The notes: a model not told the origin generated them from the sequence alone. 64,000 bases of DNA from Suillus spraguei (GCA_016800925.1 JABCPU010000303.1:1-64000); one strand, 5' to 3'. Shown: positions 45,642-57,203, counted from the first letter of the stretch. Program-made: numbers and translations.

Positions 45642-47129
45642 ATGCCTGCCACAAAAATGACCGCAAAGAAGTCCAACGGAGGGACCGCCCCCCGCGTTAC
45701 CCTCAAGTTGCCTGTGGACGACTCACAAAGTGTGGAGGATGATATCATGGTCTCCGATGAATTCGAACATAACGAGGCGCGTTCGAAAATTTTCATTTGT
45801 GTGAATCTTCACTTATATAAAATTAACTTAGTATTGCATCGTGTGCCGAGACGGATCTGTGGGCGCGGACTCATTGTTCTGTTGTAACGAATGCCCCCGC
45901 GTGACTTGCCTCAAGTGCATGGACGTTCCTGAGGCGTTCCGAACAGCTATATCGGTTGCAGACGTGACGTTCAAGTGCATCTGCTGTCATATTCAGCAAC
46001 AAGAGGATAGGGACGAACGCCAGCCATATTTTGTAAGTTTTTTCCATTAATCTATCGTTGATTCTGACATGTACATTCATTCCACAGGGTTTCTACAAGA
46101 ACGGAAGACCAGTCCTATCGAAGTTTCTCCCCATCGCTGCGACGCTCGAAGTCTCTCAGCGTGCGCAAATTTCTTCTGCGTCGGTTCTCTTTCTTCATCT
46201 CAAACTGGTGAACTGCGACACTTCCGGGGGATCTTTTGAGTTAGCGTACAAGTTTCTTAAGCCTTACTTTCCCAGAGGCGGCATAAAATTCGTCGAGGTA
46301 GCGTTCGACGTGGCAACCGGTGAAAAGGCTGCCGGCTACAAAAATTGTGGCAGAAAGACTGCGCTGGAACTCATGAAGCAGCGCACTTGGGCCCGTGTTG
46401 TGATTGCCATCACTAATCACACAGACAACGTTACCGGCGACCCGTTTGCTGGATATGACGGCGGCCAGTACATCTCTGGTGAGATAAATGAGGTCAGTAC
46501 CATTTACTTATTTGCTTTCCAGTACTCACCGTTTATTAGTTCCTAGACATCATCCTTCAGCCATGGAAGGGGGTTATCAAACGCGCTCAAGAATCGTACC
46601 TGTGGTTTTTCTGTTGCGGCGCCATGGTAAATAACCCTACGTCGTTTGCTGCCTTACAAAAATCCCTCCTGGCGTAAGTCTTTTCATTTCTCTTGGTATT
46701 TTGGGAAGCGACTGATAGAAAATCAGTCATCCGGTCACTGCTAGCATCGCCTTCAACGCTGTACGACTCCAACCGAGCTTCGCATCGCACCTCCTTCTTG
46801 CGTTTGTCGAGTATGTCTTACTCGAACGTTTTTCAATCACCCATTCCTTTCAGCACATGCTTGGCCAATCGTACAGGCTTGGCCGACACACGGATATATT
46901 TTTGATGACGACGGAAAGTAAGGGTGCTGGTCTGACGGTTGTGAAATTTAGCTGGGCCCACATTGATCATAAACCTTGGGGGCATTTCTTGCCCGTCCAA
47001 TGTCCGGGGTGTGGGTTGGTTGATTCCTGGCTGTCTGCCAGTAAGGCAAGGGTATATTCGTACCAGTGCACCAACCGCCGTTGCAAAAGATTACTATCGT
47101 TCGAGCAACCCCTGGATCAAAGCTGTTGA
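45642..47129 (+). CDS. Zinc-finger protein with possible caspase/CHAT-like domain (divergent partner 2)
   Basis: It starts MPATKMTAKKSNGGTAPRVT. After a short intron, the cysteine module reads YCIVCRDG, CCNECPRVTCLKCM and FKCICCHI, a PHD-like layout. Later exons (46088-46492, 46546-46673, 46730 on) contain ARVVIAITNHTDNVTGDPF with GGQYISGEINE, then SYLWFFCCGAMVNNPTSFAA and VTASIAFNAVRLQPSFASHL. The His-Thr-Asp and Cys-Cys-Gly loops occupy positions equivalent to the HSD and SCG loops of the partner gene. The C-terminal part has a second zinc-like set: CPGCGLVDSW and CTNRRCKR. The stop is at 47127-47129. The first donor appears weak (near 45775), so the exon 1 end is uncertain. A proteolytic role is inferred from pattern only. 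Confidence 0.6.
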
Positions 47130-47585
47130 GCCCAGGGAAAACAAGCAGCGGCTGTTGGTTGGTTATTCCATTGACATCCGATACTTGACAATAACGCTTG
47201 CATACTATCGTCTGTTTCTTTACAATTGTTGGACTACTTCGCTTATGATATCGTCTACCTCGTCGTTCTTCAAGTTTGTTGCATGCCTGGCTGTATGAGC
47301 TGCATCTCGACCTCTATGCATCCTTGAGCAGTATGACGCTCCAAACGCCACTTAAGTAAAGTGCTAAACTCAACAACATTGCCGTGATTCAACTACTAGA
47401 GCTTGGCGATATTTATTTTTGCAAAAATGCACACGTCTATGCCGTTCTCCATCTCCAGGCATCACGCCGCTTTCGAGTTTGAGAAGATGATACGTTGAGC
47501 AGCCCAGACATCAACATGGCGGGCAATACATATAAGTACAACATCAGCAACCATGAGCTCTTGTCTATCCTGTTGAGACGGCACT
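47130..47585. other. Intergenic spacer, no gene seen
   Basis: No open frame or repeat was recognised. The last part is presumed promoter of the gene at 47586. Confidence 0.35.
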
Positions 47586-48053
47586 ATGGAGATGGATCTC
47601 AACTGCAACACCTTTCCTCAGTTCACGACCCAAGCCGAGTTCTTGGCAGCGCTCCAGGATCCAAATCTGCCTAGTCCCTATGATCAGCTACATGCGCAAC
47701 TGCCTGGAGACCCTGGAGTCGTCGTTATGCCAGGCCTTCCTCAGATCGAGAGCGGGAGCAAAGGAGATACCAGCGCTAGTGGGAAGCTGAAGAAGACAGC
47801 TGTGGTAGCAGCACTTGAAGCGGTGACGCATGTTGTTGCCGAGCTAGAGAGAAAGGGCAAGGTATATGAGCATCAACTTGAGGAGATACTTGTTCACCAG
47901 AACATGATGGCATTTAACGAGTCCTATGAGAAAGAGAAACGGATTACCGAGTTGAAGGAATATTTTGGGAAAAAAATCGAGGAGACTTTGCAAAGACATG
48001 GAGAAGATAAGGATGAGGATGATACTGATGATGAAGATGACGGGGACGACTAG
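47586..48053 (+). CDS. Small acidic coiled-coil protein, 155 aa
   Basis: A single-exon frame starts MEMDLNCNTFPQFTTQAEFL. Residues about 80-135 are charged and helical (VVAELERKGKVYEHQLEEIL, KEKRITELKEYFGKKIEETL), suggesting a coiled coil. The last 15 residues are almost all Asp/Glu. No family is recognised. Strong codon-level coherence and a clean stop support a real gene. The 48060-48300 stretch shows only 3' flanks. Confidence 0.5.
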   Translation: MEMDLNCNTFPQFTTQAEFLAALQDPNLPSPYDQLHAQLPGDPGVVVMPGLPQIESGSKGDTSASGKLKKTAVVAALEAVTHVVAELERKGKVYEHQLEEILVHQNMMAFNESYEKEKRITELKEYFGKKIEETLQRHGEDKDEDDTDDEDDGDD

Positions 48054-48301
48054 TACTGCTGGAGGACCATGTTATATATTATAAAGTAGTAGCTGGTGGA
48101 TCGCGCACTTGACATTGTGTATCGCACACTTTATTAAAGTGGCAATTGGAGGGGGTCTTGGATGACAAATGGTAGGACGACATTGGCAAAAATAGTTCCA
48201 AAGAAAACACAGAACTAAAGACAAGCGCATACAATACATTCATGTAAATGATTCGCTGATTTAGAGAGCGCATTGCATGAAATTCTCACATAACAACGCC
48301 A

Positions 48302-50978
48302 TCACAAAAGATCTTTCTGCCTTCTTTCCGCCTCTTTTCTTGCCTCGATCGACACGAGTCGGGTAACAAATTCCCGAAACACTGAACGCAGGTCATCGAA
48401 TGCTTCGGAATCAATGGGTGGCCCCATAACCTGTAAGTCTTCTAAGACATCAAGATATGTTTGGACGCTCTCAGCATGCTCCGGTGAGAAGTCAGATTTC
48501 ATCTTTGCAGCATACCTCTCCAGGGAGCAGTGTGTTGTATATTCGACCAACTGGTCTATAGCCACTCTCTGCAGAGGGATGACGATTTCATCTTGGTTTA
48601 AAGCCATACGAAATGTAGCCTGGATCTCAGAAAGATGATTGGTATGAGCCTCCTGCGATGTCCGGTAAGCTTGGCTGTTGAGTTGCGCCTGTTCACCCGA
48701 GGAACCTGGCATAGCATCATCGTCTTCCATGCCAATGTCATCTGTGGATTGACCTAATGGCGTAGACATGCATGATGGGTCAGAGCAAGTTTGATGTGGA
48801 AATAAAGTAATAGAAAAAAGTCTCACCGGTGCGCTTGGTTCTTTTTTTGGGACGATGATCAGGCTTGGCAACATGGGCGTTGTGTTCCTCCTGGATTTCC
48901 GTGTTGGGTCCGGAACCACCTAACTGCATTCAGATCACTAGTTCTCTAGGCCATAATAACTTCTATTCTGCTTACTAGCAGCACCTGCGGCATCGTTGTT
49001 GTCCTCATCCGTTGCCGATTGGGGCTCAAAAGCTAACGATGGTCAGATTGCTAGTTTTCTAAACCATGGCAACTTCTGCTTACCAGCAGCACCTGCGTCG
49101 TCATCATCGTCATCGTCAGTGGCATCTCCATCGTCTACCTCCACCGCTACATTGAACACAGAAACACCTAACGACGTTCAGATCGCTAAGTTTCTAATCC
49201 ACATCAACTTCTGCTCACCAGTAGCACCTGCACCGCGGTTGTCATTGTGAGCGCCGTCGATAGGCGCCTGCACTTTTTTGATCCTTTTCACTGTGAATGT
49301 TGAACGAATTGGATGAACATGTTAACCACTCAAACAAATACTGACTTATGTTTGCGTTTGTCCACCATGGCCCTGCTGCTTTCAACACCTCCGTTACCTT
49401 CTTTCCAACCACAATCTGTGAGACGATCCAAGACCACGCCGATTGATGCTTGCCACTGACTCTCTTCAGTACCTTCCACAGAACGTCATCTCTCTCGTTC
49501 AAAGGCAAGTGCACGGTCAGCTCGTTCCGGCGAACAAAACCTTCTAGAACCAAACGAACCTCGAACGTATCAAAGACGTTTTCTGGGTCTGGAAAAAGAA
49601 ATGGATGAACGTGAGGGACGATGTGGGTGGCCACAATTACTTACCTTTTTCTTCCGAGGTGGTAGAGACGGCATGTCTAAGACGCAAGTGGTTTTGCATC
49701 AAGTCATCCACAAATTCCCCCCAAGTTGTCGCTCCAAACCAAAGCTTCCTTGCAAGAGTGTAAATATCTTCCATGACGGGGGCCTCGGTAACAACGTTGA
49801 ACAATGTGTCTATATCTTGCATGAACTCTTCCACAACGGTGTAAGGCGGGTCTTCCTTGAGGACGTAGTACAAAAGGTCGATGGGCTTATCCCAGGGACT
49901 GTTTCCTGCAAGATAATTACGTTCCAGCGACAGATACGACAGTAAAGTACAACCACTTCACCTTGAGTCGTCCAATTCCAGTATTTCACGCTCCAAAAAC
50001 ACGGCTGGGGTCGTTGTCCCTCATGCCATCGCGCCGGTAGCACTGCTTAGGGTGGTACTGAACCTGGCGATATTTGTCCGGCGTCATCAACTTTTCCAGG
50101 GCATCATCTCTCCATGAATCTTGAAACATCTGTTCCAGTCCAACAATATCGCCGTCAAACCATTCCTCCAGGTCGTCAGGTGCCTCTATAAAAGTCGTGC
50201 CCTCGCCTTCGATCTTCCAATCCCCTTCTACGTTTCTACAGTTAAACACGGCCGGAATACCGCCACATAAGACCAACTCACCATAAAGAGCTCGGTTTTC
50301 TGGTCTCATGGGATCTGCTTTGAGGTATTTTGCGTCCTCTTCAGGCACCTCCTGGCAGGTAATGTTAAACCAGTCACGAGCCACTCGGATCTTCCATTCA
50401 TCGAGAATATTGACCCTCTCTTCACCAGACTGTTCGGCATTATGTGACCGGCTAACCAATTCCAGAACCGCAAGTAACCTGGACACCATGTGTTGTGCCA
50501 ATAGCGTGCCAGTGGTGCGACGCAAGGTCGCAGCGTTGTTCCTTTCCTCCCTGCTCTTTGCCTTTTGCAATTCCTGCGCCCACAGTCTCCACATGCCTCT
50601 AAATAGAACTATATAGTAAGACAATTGCAACCAGACCGCTCTGTACCGCATGGGTAGCGGTATGTATCCTTTGAGTTTGCGTCCCACAATTACAGGCACG
50701 CGGCAGGTTAGAAATGTTTCGCCAGTGTCGCTGTCGATAACGTCTATTTCTTCCGGCGGGCGGTAAGTCACCGATTCTGTTGTTTCGTCCAGAATACATT
50801 CAGCTCGCACTGCGGGGATTCTAAAAGATGTTATGGGGCGCGCTAGTAGCACAGTTCCAGCTGGACGCTTTCCACTTTGCGTCGGATTACCTGGACATTC
50901 GGCATGTCCTGTATCAATGTGTTGTTGAAACGACTCAGGAATGACTAAAAACTGACCTGCAGCATTGCGCTTTGTCAT
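48302..50978 (-). CDS. Uncharacterised three-copy family, copy 2
   Basis: It starts at MTKRNAAG (50978), matching the first exon of the other copies; the frame is open upstream, so a longer start is possible. The main exon carries AECILDETTESVTYRPPEEI, GYIPLPMRYRAVWLQLSYYI, MWRLWAQELQKAKSREERNN, DEWKIRVARDWFNITCQEV and DPMRPENRALYGE. Next come LPARWHEGQRPQPCFWSVKY, YYVLKEDPPYTVVEEFMQDI, FGATTWGEFVDDLMQNH and VRLVLEGFVRRNE. It ends IEARKEAERRQKDLL. Compared with copies 1 and 3 it has an extra run of small Asp-rich exons between about 48930 and 49260 that look tandemly duplicated. No break is seen in the main exons. Function is unknown. Confidence 0.7.
48935..49240 (-). repeat. Tandem exon-intron triplication inside copy 2
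   Basis: Three units of about 70-110 bp repeat the same splice-site-containing block: on the plus strand CAGATCGCTAAGTTTCTAAT, then CTTCTGCTCACCAGTAGCAC. Copies start near 48931, 49037 and 49169. Each encloses a mini-exon encoding Asp/Thr/Ser-rich sequence. Confidence 0.6.
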
Positions 50979-51308
50979 TTTCTTGAGCTGAAATGGGTCG
51001 GACGAAATGCAAGTGGCAAAACTCAAGGCTGTTATATAACGTCTGACACTCATATGTCCATGTTTGTCAACTTGCTCCATTAGGTCAGCAGCATGGATCC
51101 ATGCCGGACTTTTACATAAGGTGGCGGGTCGTGCAGCTCAGCTACCGCGGTTATTTTACATCACGCATAACATAATTATACTAATTAGTTCAAATGCTGT
51201 AGCCCCAGCCGCGCGGCAATATTATCAAACTATATAGTACCAAATCGACCTTAACAAATAGCGGGACAATGGTCAGAGCGGAGTAGTTTTTTTTTCAGTC
51301 GTTCCTTC
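50979..51308. other. Intergenic region between divergent genes
   Basis: Copy 2 (minus) and the TET/JBP gene (plus) diverge from here. The sequence is AT-rich around 51165-51260 and has no recognisable gene. Confidence 0.35.
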
Positions 51309-52771
51309 ATGCAGCAACAAGATGAGTCCCACCGCCTGATGATGATGCTGACTACCAAGATCGTTGAAGTTCTGAACGGTTCTTCCACTGTCAAAGTTAT
51401 AAAGGAAGGGATTCTGAACTATCGCCTCCTTCACAAAGCTAGGTATGTTTTATTTCGCCATAAATCTTCGCAGATTGTTGAACGAATTGGATGTCTCACT
51501 TATGAAGGTTGAGGATATCGATCGAGTTGTCAGCCTGCTTGGCTTCAGAAATTGAAACGCCCGACTGCGTTGATGTGGTTTCGGATGCTGAAATTCGACG
51601 AGCAGCACTCACAATTGCACATGCTATGGTGAACCCGTGTAAGTGTTTACCTGTTTGAGAATCAAGAGCGCGCAGCTTAATATGAACTGGGACTGGGCGA
51701 AAGACTATGTGAATTGGGATGCAGAGCGTTATGGAGAATCAGTCAAGTTGTCACAACCTAACCACGAGGGGCTGCCTACCGGCGAACCAGAGAGACTGCG
51801 AAAATACTTTCATGAAACCGACTTAGGAAAGATCTCGGAACCGGCCACAATCGTTGACAGGCATGGCAAGATTTTGACGATTTATTTACCCAACATTTTA
51901 TCACCATCTCGTGTGGTGAGTTTATTCACCGTCCGTTTTCCCTCCCTACTAATCCAGTGCATAGGAACATGTCAATACAGCAACTAAAGGGCTGCGTAAA
52001 CTGCTTCTTCGTTCCCTCCCATCCCCCATTAGCCGCAAAAGTTCCTTGGCGATCCAAAGGATTTTGTGCGCCTCAGGGTGGCGGCGAATTTGGGGCAGGC
52101 AGAATAACGATATCTCCAGCATATTTTATGCAGAGGCAAGAGGTATTCTTCTTTGCCCTTGATTTTTGTTGTCCTGGTTGAATGAAAAACCGAACTAGAG
52201 AATTCAAGATCCACTCGTGACATCAGCAGCTTACTCCTCTGCAGAGGTGCAGGCTTGGCTTTCGGCCTTGGCAACTACCGAATTCTTCTGGAATGCTATA
52301 ACGGCTGCTGTAGCTCCAGACTTATTTCAGGCTGGCTCAGCAGCGATTTTGGGCGCACAATGCGAAACTTCTTCGAAATCAAAGGCATCGCCTGCTGTGT
52401 CACGGTGGCCCTCGGTGTTTTCTGGATTAGAAGTGATCGTAAATCGTGTGACCCTCAGCCATAGGGATGGTGGCGGCGCGCCTACTCTTTATGATCTTCT
52501 AGTCAGTTTGGGCATCGGTCATACTGCGACCATGAAATTAGCTGATGTGGGGGCTGAGCTGGATTATTTTCCCGGAACCATGGTTTACATTTCAGGCATA
52601 CTTCTGGAACACTCAGTCGGACCATGGGCGAATGGAGAGCGTTTTGTAATCGCTCATTTCATGAAGGACAAAGTTCATGACAGGATGAAGGTGCCGAGAC
52701 CTCCCTTTCCTATGCAAAGATTTTTTTTGGAGATGGTGGGCAAGGACGTCAGCAGCAGTTCGAAGAAGTAG
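51309..52771 (+). CDS. TET/JBP-family 2-oxoglutarate/Fe(II) dioxygenase (one frameshift)
   Basis: TET/JBP enzymes hydroxylate 5-methylcytosine or thymine in DNA using Fe(II) and 2-oxoglutarate; basidiomycetes have large expansions of this family. Visible in order: [20 protein letters not shown] with [54 protein letters not shown], an intron at about 52142-52197, then [20 protein letters not shown]. The double-stranded beta-helix core follows: [20 protein letters not shown] (His and Asp ligands, about 52460-52468), [20 protein letters not shown] (second His) and [18 protein letters not shown] (Arg for 2-oxoglutarate). All ligands are present. The frame changes by one base near 52041-52045 (GTTCC where GTCC would keep the frame), so the locus is either decaying or miscalled there. 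N-terminal exon limits are uncertain. Confidence 0.83.
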
Positions 52772-53089
52772 CAAGATACCTAGCTGATAACTTAGTGAGG
52801 TACTTGTTCTCATGTACATAAACACTCGAGAGTATAGCGCTGTTTCATGTTCATGCCTCCATTCCACCAGAGAGTAAAACCTGGATGGCTGTACAAGATG
52901 AGACGCCGAGTGGTACGTTTAATACTAACAGTTGTGTTTGATGTTGATGTTAAGGTAACGGTACTTCATTGATTCTAAAAAAGTTGTTCCCTTGAACTTC
53001 GATGTTTGATGGAAATCAGCTTTGAAAAAATGTTTGACGCGGTATAGCACATCACATGAGACCCTACTTCTCCGGATTGATGGAGAAAT
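52772..53089. other. Spacer between TET/JBP gene and RNR pseudogene
   Basis: No feature was recognised. Confidence 0.3.
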
Positions 53090-53625
53090 TCACTTACTCT
53101 TTCTAATCATGATGGAGAACATCCACTTAACCTTTACCTTCGAATTCTACGGCTTGCACATCATGAAGAACATTCACTCCGACACTTATGTCAAGGATTC
53201 AGCCCAGCACGAATCCCCCTTTGACGCCGTAGGTATTATTCCTTGCGTCGAGCGCAAGACTGACTGGGCACTCAAGTGGATATCCGATCAGCGCTTGGTC
53301 GCCTTCACTACTGTCGATCGATCTCAGGTTCTTTCGCCGTCCATCTTCTGGTTCAAGAAGCATGGTCTCATGCCTGGTCTTATGTTCTCCAACGAGCTCA
53401 TCAGCTGTGATGAGCATATGCACACGGATTGTGCTTGCTTGCTCTTTACCGCCTCGAGCGTCGCCCGCACCCCGAGACTGTGAAGCATATCATTACCCAG
53501 GCTGTCGTTGTCGAGCAGGAATTCTTGACAGGTTCGTCATTACTTTCACTCTATCCATTTTATGCCGGCCGTCTCTCTAGCTCCTCTCCTCCTGGCCTTA
53601 TTGGCGCAAATGACATATTACACTT
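53090..53625 (+). pseudogene. Ribonucleotide reductase small subunit (RNR2) fragment
   Basis: The R2 subunit holds the di-iron tyrosyl radical needed to make dNTPs. The fragment covers only the middle: GLHIMKNIHSDTYVKD (family ENIHSETY with an internal deletion before the kinase-like IKD), FDAVGIIPCVERKTDWALKW, SIFWFKKHGLMPGLMFSNEL, ISCDEHMHTDCACLLF (iron-ligand Glu and His retained, but conserved Arg and Phe changed to Cys). A frame change after LLF leads to ERRPHPETVKHIITQAVVVE and QEFLTG, then possibly PGLIGAND. The radical-forming Tyr region and both termini are missing. Confidence 0.88.
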
Positions 53626-54117
53626 CCCGTACCATATACGCGAGGCATCGCACTTGTAGGGTTATGGAACAGGAGTGGGTTGCAGGCTCTCAAAGGGGCA
53701 CGAGTTGCTTACCGTATGATCGGGAAGTGCATGTGAATACCTTCCTGCGAAACCCATCGACTGCCTATGTTGCTTGTGCACCTGATGTCCCCCGCTCATA
53801 CTCCCATGCGTCTCTATCCTGTTAGCGGATTTACAGGGCACGGACATGCCTTCATTGGACTGTGTCTACGAGGTTGAGGAGAACGCGAGCGATAATAGAG
53901 TTGCTGCGAAAGATGCGAAAGGTACTCAGGGCGTCCTCAGCGCTCTAGTTCATGCTCCCATTTTTTATGCCCATTATGTTCAGCGCACTTGCGCCAGTTT
54001 ATACTCTCACACTTCCCCCATGTATTATACCACATGCCCATAGACGTGACATTGTAAAACAATATAAAGCAATACGTTCCTCTGGGCTTGGCACAATTAC
54101 ATTGCTTTATAATACAG
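53626..54117. other. Spacer, no gene seen
   Basis: Several short frames exist but none has a recognisable domain. Confidence 0.3.
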
Positions 54118-54475
54118 TCCCAGCAGCAACCCTTCCCAAGCATTACAGCCCAGGAATGCTTTGTCCATTACTGGATAAAGGGAGCGCCGCCACACAGAGC
54201 ACCATTCTCGAATAATCAAGATGCACCTGCCAGTACAGGCAGGCGCGCGCTATGCAGTTGGATTGGAATAAAGAGAGATATACGACGTGCGATCAATAAA
54301 GAAATGTATGCACTGTCCCAGCAGCAACTCCTCCGAAGCATTACAGCTCAAGAATGCTTCATCCACTACTGGATAAAGGGAGCGCGACCCCGCGAAGAGC
54401 GACTCTCAAATAATCGAGATGCACCTGCCATTACAGGCAGACACGCGCTAGGCGGTTGGGTTGGAGCATAGAATA
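54118..54475. repeat. Direct repeat of ~165 bp, two copies
   Basis: Units at about 54118-54270 and 54317-54475 share CCCAGCAGCAAC, AAGCATTACAGC, TACTGGATAAAGGGAGCG and AGATGCACCTGCCA-TACAGG. The first half resembles the sequence at 37570-37630, next to the 81-bp satellite. Confidence 0.8.
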
Positions 54476-54833
54476 GAGGAAAGAGATGGTTGATGAAGAA
54501 AGAGAGATTGAATCGCAGAAGATAAAGGTCAACCTAACCAAAACAAAACCAAATATGTACAACAGGTACAAATAAACCTTGTCTATGAGTCATGTGATCT
54601 ATGGTCGGTGGCAAATCTTGCCGTCATCATTTGCTAATTTACGGTAAAAAACTAAATTCTCACCTTAACCATGCATCCAGCATGCAGCTGTGGGAAATCA
54701 ACAGAGACCAAAAATAGATACACGTGCTGTAAGGAATATATAAGGAATATATAAGTTGGCCATCTTTCCAGATTTCCTGCTTCTCATTTTGTCACTCCCC
54801 ATTTTGTCAACCCCTATTTCTTCAATTCATAAT
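54476..54833. promoter_or_regulatory. Probable promoter region of copy 3
   Basis: An AT-rich stretch includes GGAATATATAAGGAATATAT (about 54732-54752, TATA-like) 80-100 bases before the ATG at 54834, followed by CT-rich sequence. Confidence 0.4.
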
Positions 54834-57203
54834 ATGGCGTCTGTCAACACTGCAGGTACGGCCTGACTTACTTCAATTGACCCGCGAAGAAGATATTGAT
54901 ATCGACTGGAAATACCAACTCTGCAGGGGGAGCAAGAAGCCTGAATTACGAGGCCACAACAGTACAACTGCCTTATGCCATCACGTCATTCGCGATCCCT
55001 ACAATCAATGCGGAATGCATCATCGATGAGACAGAGACTGTAGTGACATACCGTCCCCCGGAAGTGACTGATATTGTTGACCATGAGACCAGGGAGATAT
55101 TTCAAACCGCCCGGGTGCCCGTTATGAAGGGCGAGGCGCAGATAGGGTACATACCACTGCCTATGCGATACCAGGCGGTATGGCTTGAATTGTCATACTG
55201 CATAGTGCTCTACACTCAGATGTGGAGACTTTGGGCTCAGGAAGAGAAAAATGCAAAGAGGAAGTCGCAGAGGGAGAACGCTGCCATTCTTCGTCGGAAC
55301 TGCGGTGCTTTCGTAGCACAACATATGCTGGCAAGATTGCTTGCCGTGGATGAATTGGTCAGCTTATCCCATGACACCGTAACACCTGGGGAAGAGAGAG
55401 TCCGTATTCTTGATGAATGGAAGATTCGATGGTGCCGCGATTGGTTCAACACGACTTACGACGAGGTCGCTCGCACAGGAGCTAAATTCCTCAATGCTGA
55501 TCCCATCAGGCCGGAAAACCAAGCTTTTTTTGGCGAGTTTATCTTCTTAGGTCGCATTATAACGTCATCTAATGATGAAGTATATTACTATATAGAGGGG
55601 GACTGGAATATACAAGGAGATGGGAAGGGTTTTTTGGCGCCTCCACAAGACCTGGAAAAATGGTTTCACGGGCAGATCGATGGGCTTGATAGGGCATTTA
55701 AAGCGAAGCTGAAACGCGATGCCCTTGCAACCTTGAAGAAGCCAGATCTTTACACCGAAACTCATTACAACAGCCAGGCGAGGTTGCCAGCGAGATGGCA
55801 CGAGGGACACAAACCTGCTCCGTATTTCTGGAGTGAAAAACAATGGAACTGGGTGGCCGAAGGTAATACTTTCAGTCTGTGCTAGTGTACCGCCAGCTGA
55901 TAACTCCATAACTTGCAGGCAACTCCTTTTGGGATACGCCTATTGACCTCTTGTTCTATATACTCACAGAAGACCCCCCGTACTCCAGTTTTCAGCAGTT
56001 CATGCAAAACCTGAACTCCCTCCTTCACATAGTGGTTCGACAACCCCAAATGCAGCAGGTCTGCGACGTAGCGCAACAGCTCTGGATGGGTGAGATGACT
56101 TGGAGGGAGTTCGTGGACGCTATGATGAACCGCTACTTGCAGCTTCCTGATGCCAAGCGCGAGACTTCTGAAAAGCCAGGTATGCTCACTTCCCCCACAT
56201 TGTTGTCTGTGTTTTTGACCATTCTAGATCCGAAAAATGTGTTTAATACGCTGGAAGCTCGGTTGGTCCTGGAAGGATACATTCGCCGGCATAAAGAGGA
56301 CGAGGTTGGCAAACCCTGGGATGAGAAAGATGTTATCCTGTGGCAATCCTTAAGCAGAGTCACTGTGAAGAAGTATAAGTGTGTCTGGGAGTGGATAATC
56401 TCCCAGATCATATTAGGCAAGAAGGTACCAGATGCGTTGAAGGAGGCAGGTTTGTGGTGGAGGAAAAAAAAGATTGCAAGTGAGCCTTCTTTCAGATAAT
56501 TAGCGCATACGTATTAATCATGCGTGACCAGATAAGGTACAAAAATTGCAAAACGTGCGGCAGAGGCCACATAATAAGCGAGCTAGTTCTGGTAAGCAAA
56601 CGTAATAAATAGCTGCTCAAATAAGCAACCTATCTTACCAGGCCATACTGACATAGAGATGCGCGAGGACAATCACAGCGAACGTTCTGCATCTTCTCAT
56701 CAAGATGCAGGGCCCACCTGGACCGATATAGGTATGCAGGAGGACTACAGCCCTGAAGGTTCGGGATCCAGTGAGCAGAAGCAATCACACTCCTCAAACA
56801 GCGTTTCATCTTACATTGATTAGATCAACTCGACGTTGAGATGCGCGAGGACAATAATAATCCTAATGGTTCTGAATCCACTGCGCGTAACACACTTCAG
56901 CCTTCAACCCAACCGCTGTCGCTACCTGTTCCCAGCAACGTCCAGAACGAGGTCGAAAATGCTCTGTATCGTTTTATACAATTCTGGCGCCACGGATCTA
57001 TCAATCGGTATGAAGCCGAGATGAAGGACTACTACTCATTGGATTATGCAACAGTCATCAGGGAACATGTGGAATCCCTGAGAGCTCAGGATGAGACGGA
57101 TAATCCGATGCCTCCGCTGGGCCTCTTTGACACATTCGCTAACGGCTTGAAAGCGATTGCTGCCAGGAAAGAGGCTGAACGGGAGCAAGAAGAACTATTA
57201 TAA
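54834..57203 (+). CDS. Uncharacterised three-copy family, copy 3
   Basis: Exon 1 is MASVNTAG, as in the other copies. The main exon (about 54904-55863) includes ITSFAIPTINAECIIDETET, YIPLPMRYQAVWLELSYCIV, MWRLWAQEEKNAKRKSQREN, DEWKIRWCRDWFNTTYDEV and DPIRPENQAFFGE, then LPARWHEGHKPAPYFWSEKQ. Later exons hold FYILTEDPPYSSFQQFMQNL, MGEMTWREFVDAMMNRYLQL, EARLVLEGYIRRHKEDEVGK, TVKKYKCVWEWIISQIILGK, acidic Ser/Glu-rich linkers (EMREDNHSERSASS, and again EMREDNNNPNGSES), and a helical end terminating IAARKEAEREQEELL at 57203. It is on the opposite strand from copies 1 and 2, about 4 kb from copy 2. The repeated EMREDN linker suggests a duplicated exon. It looks intact. Function unknown. Confidence 0.7.
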
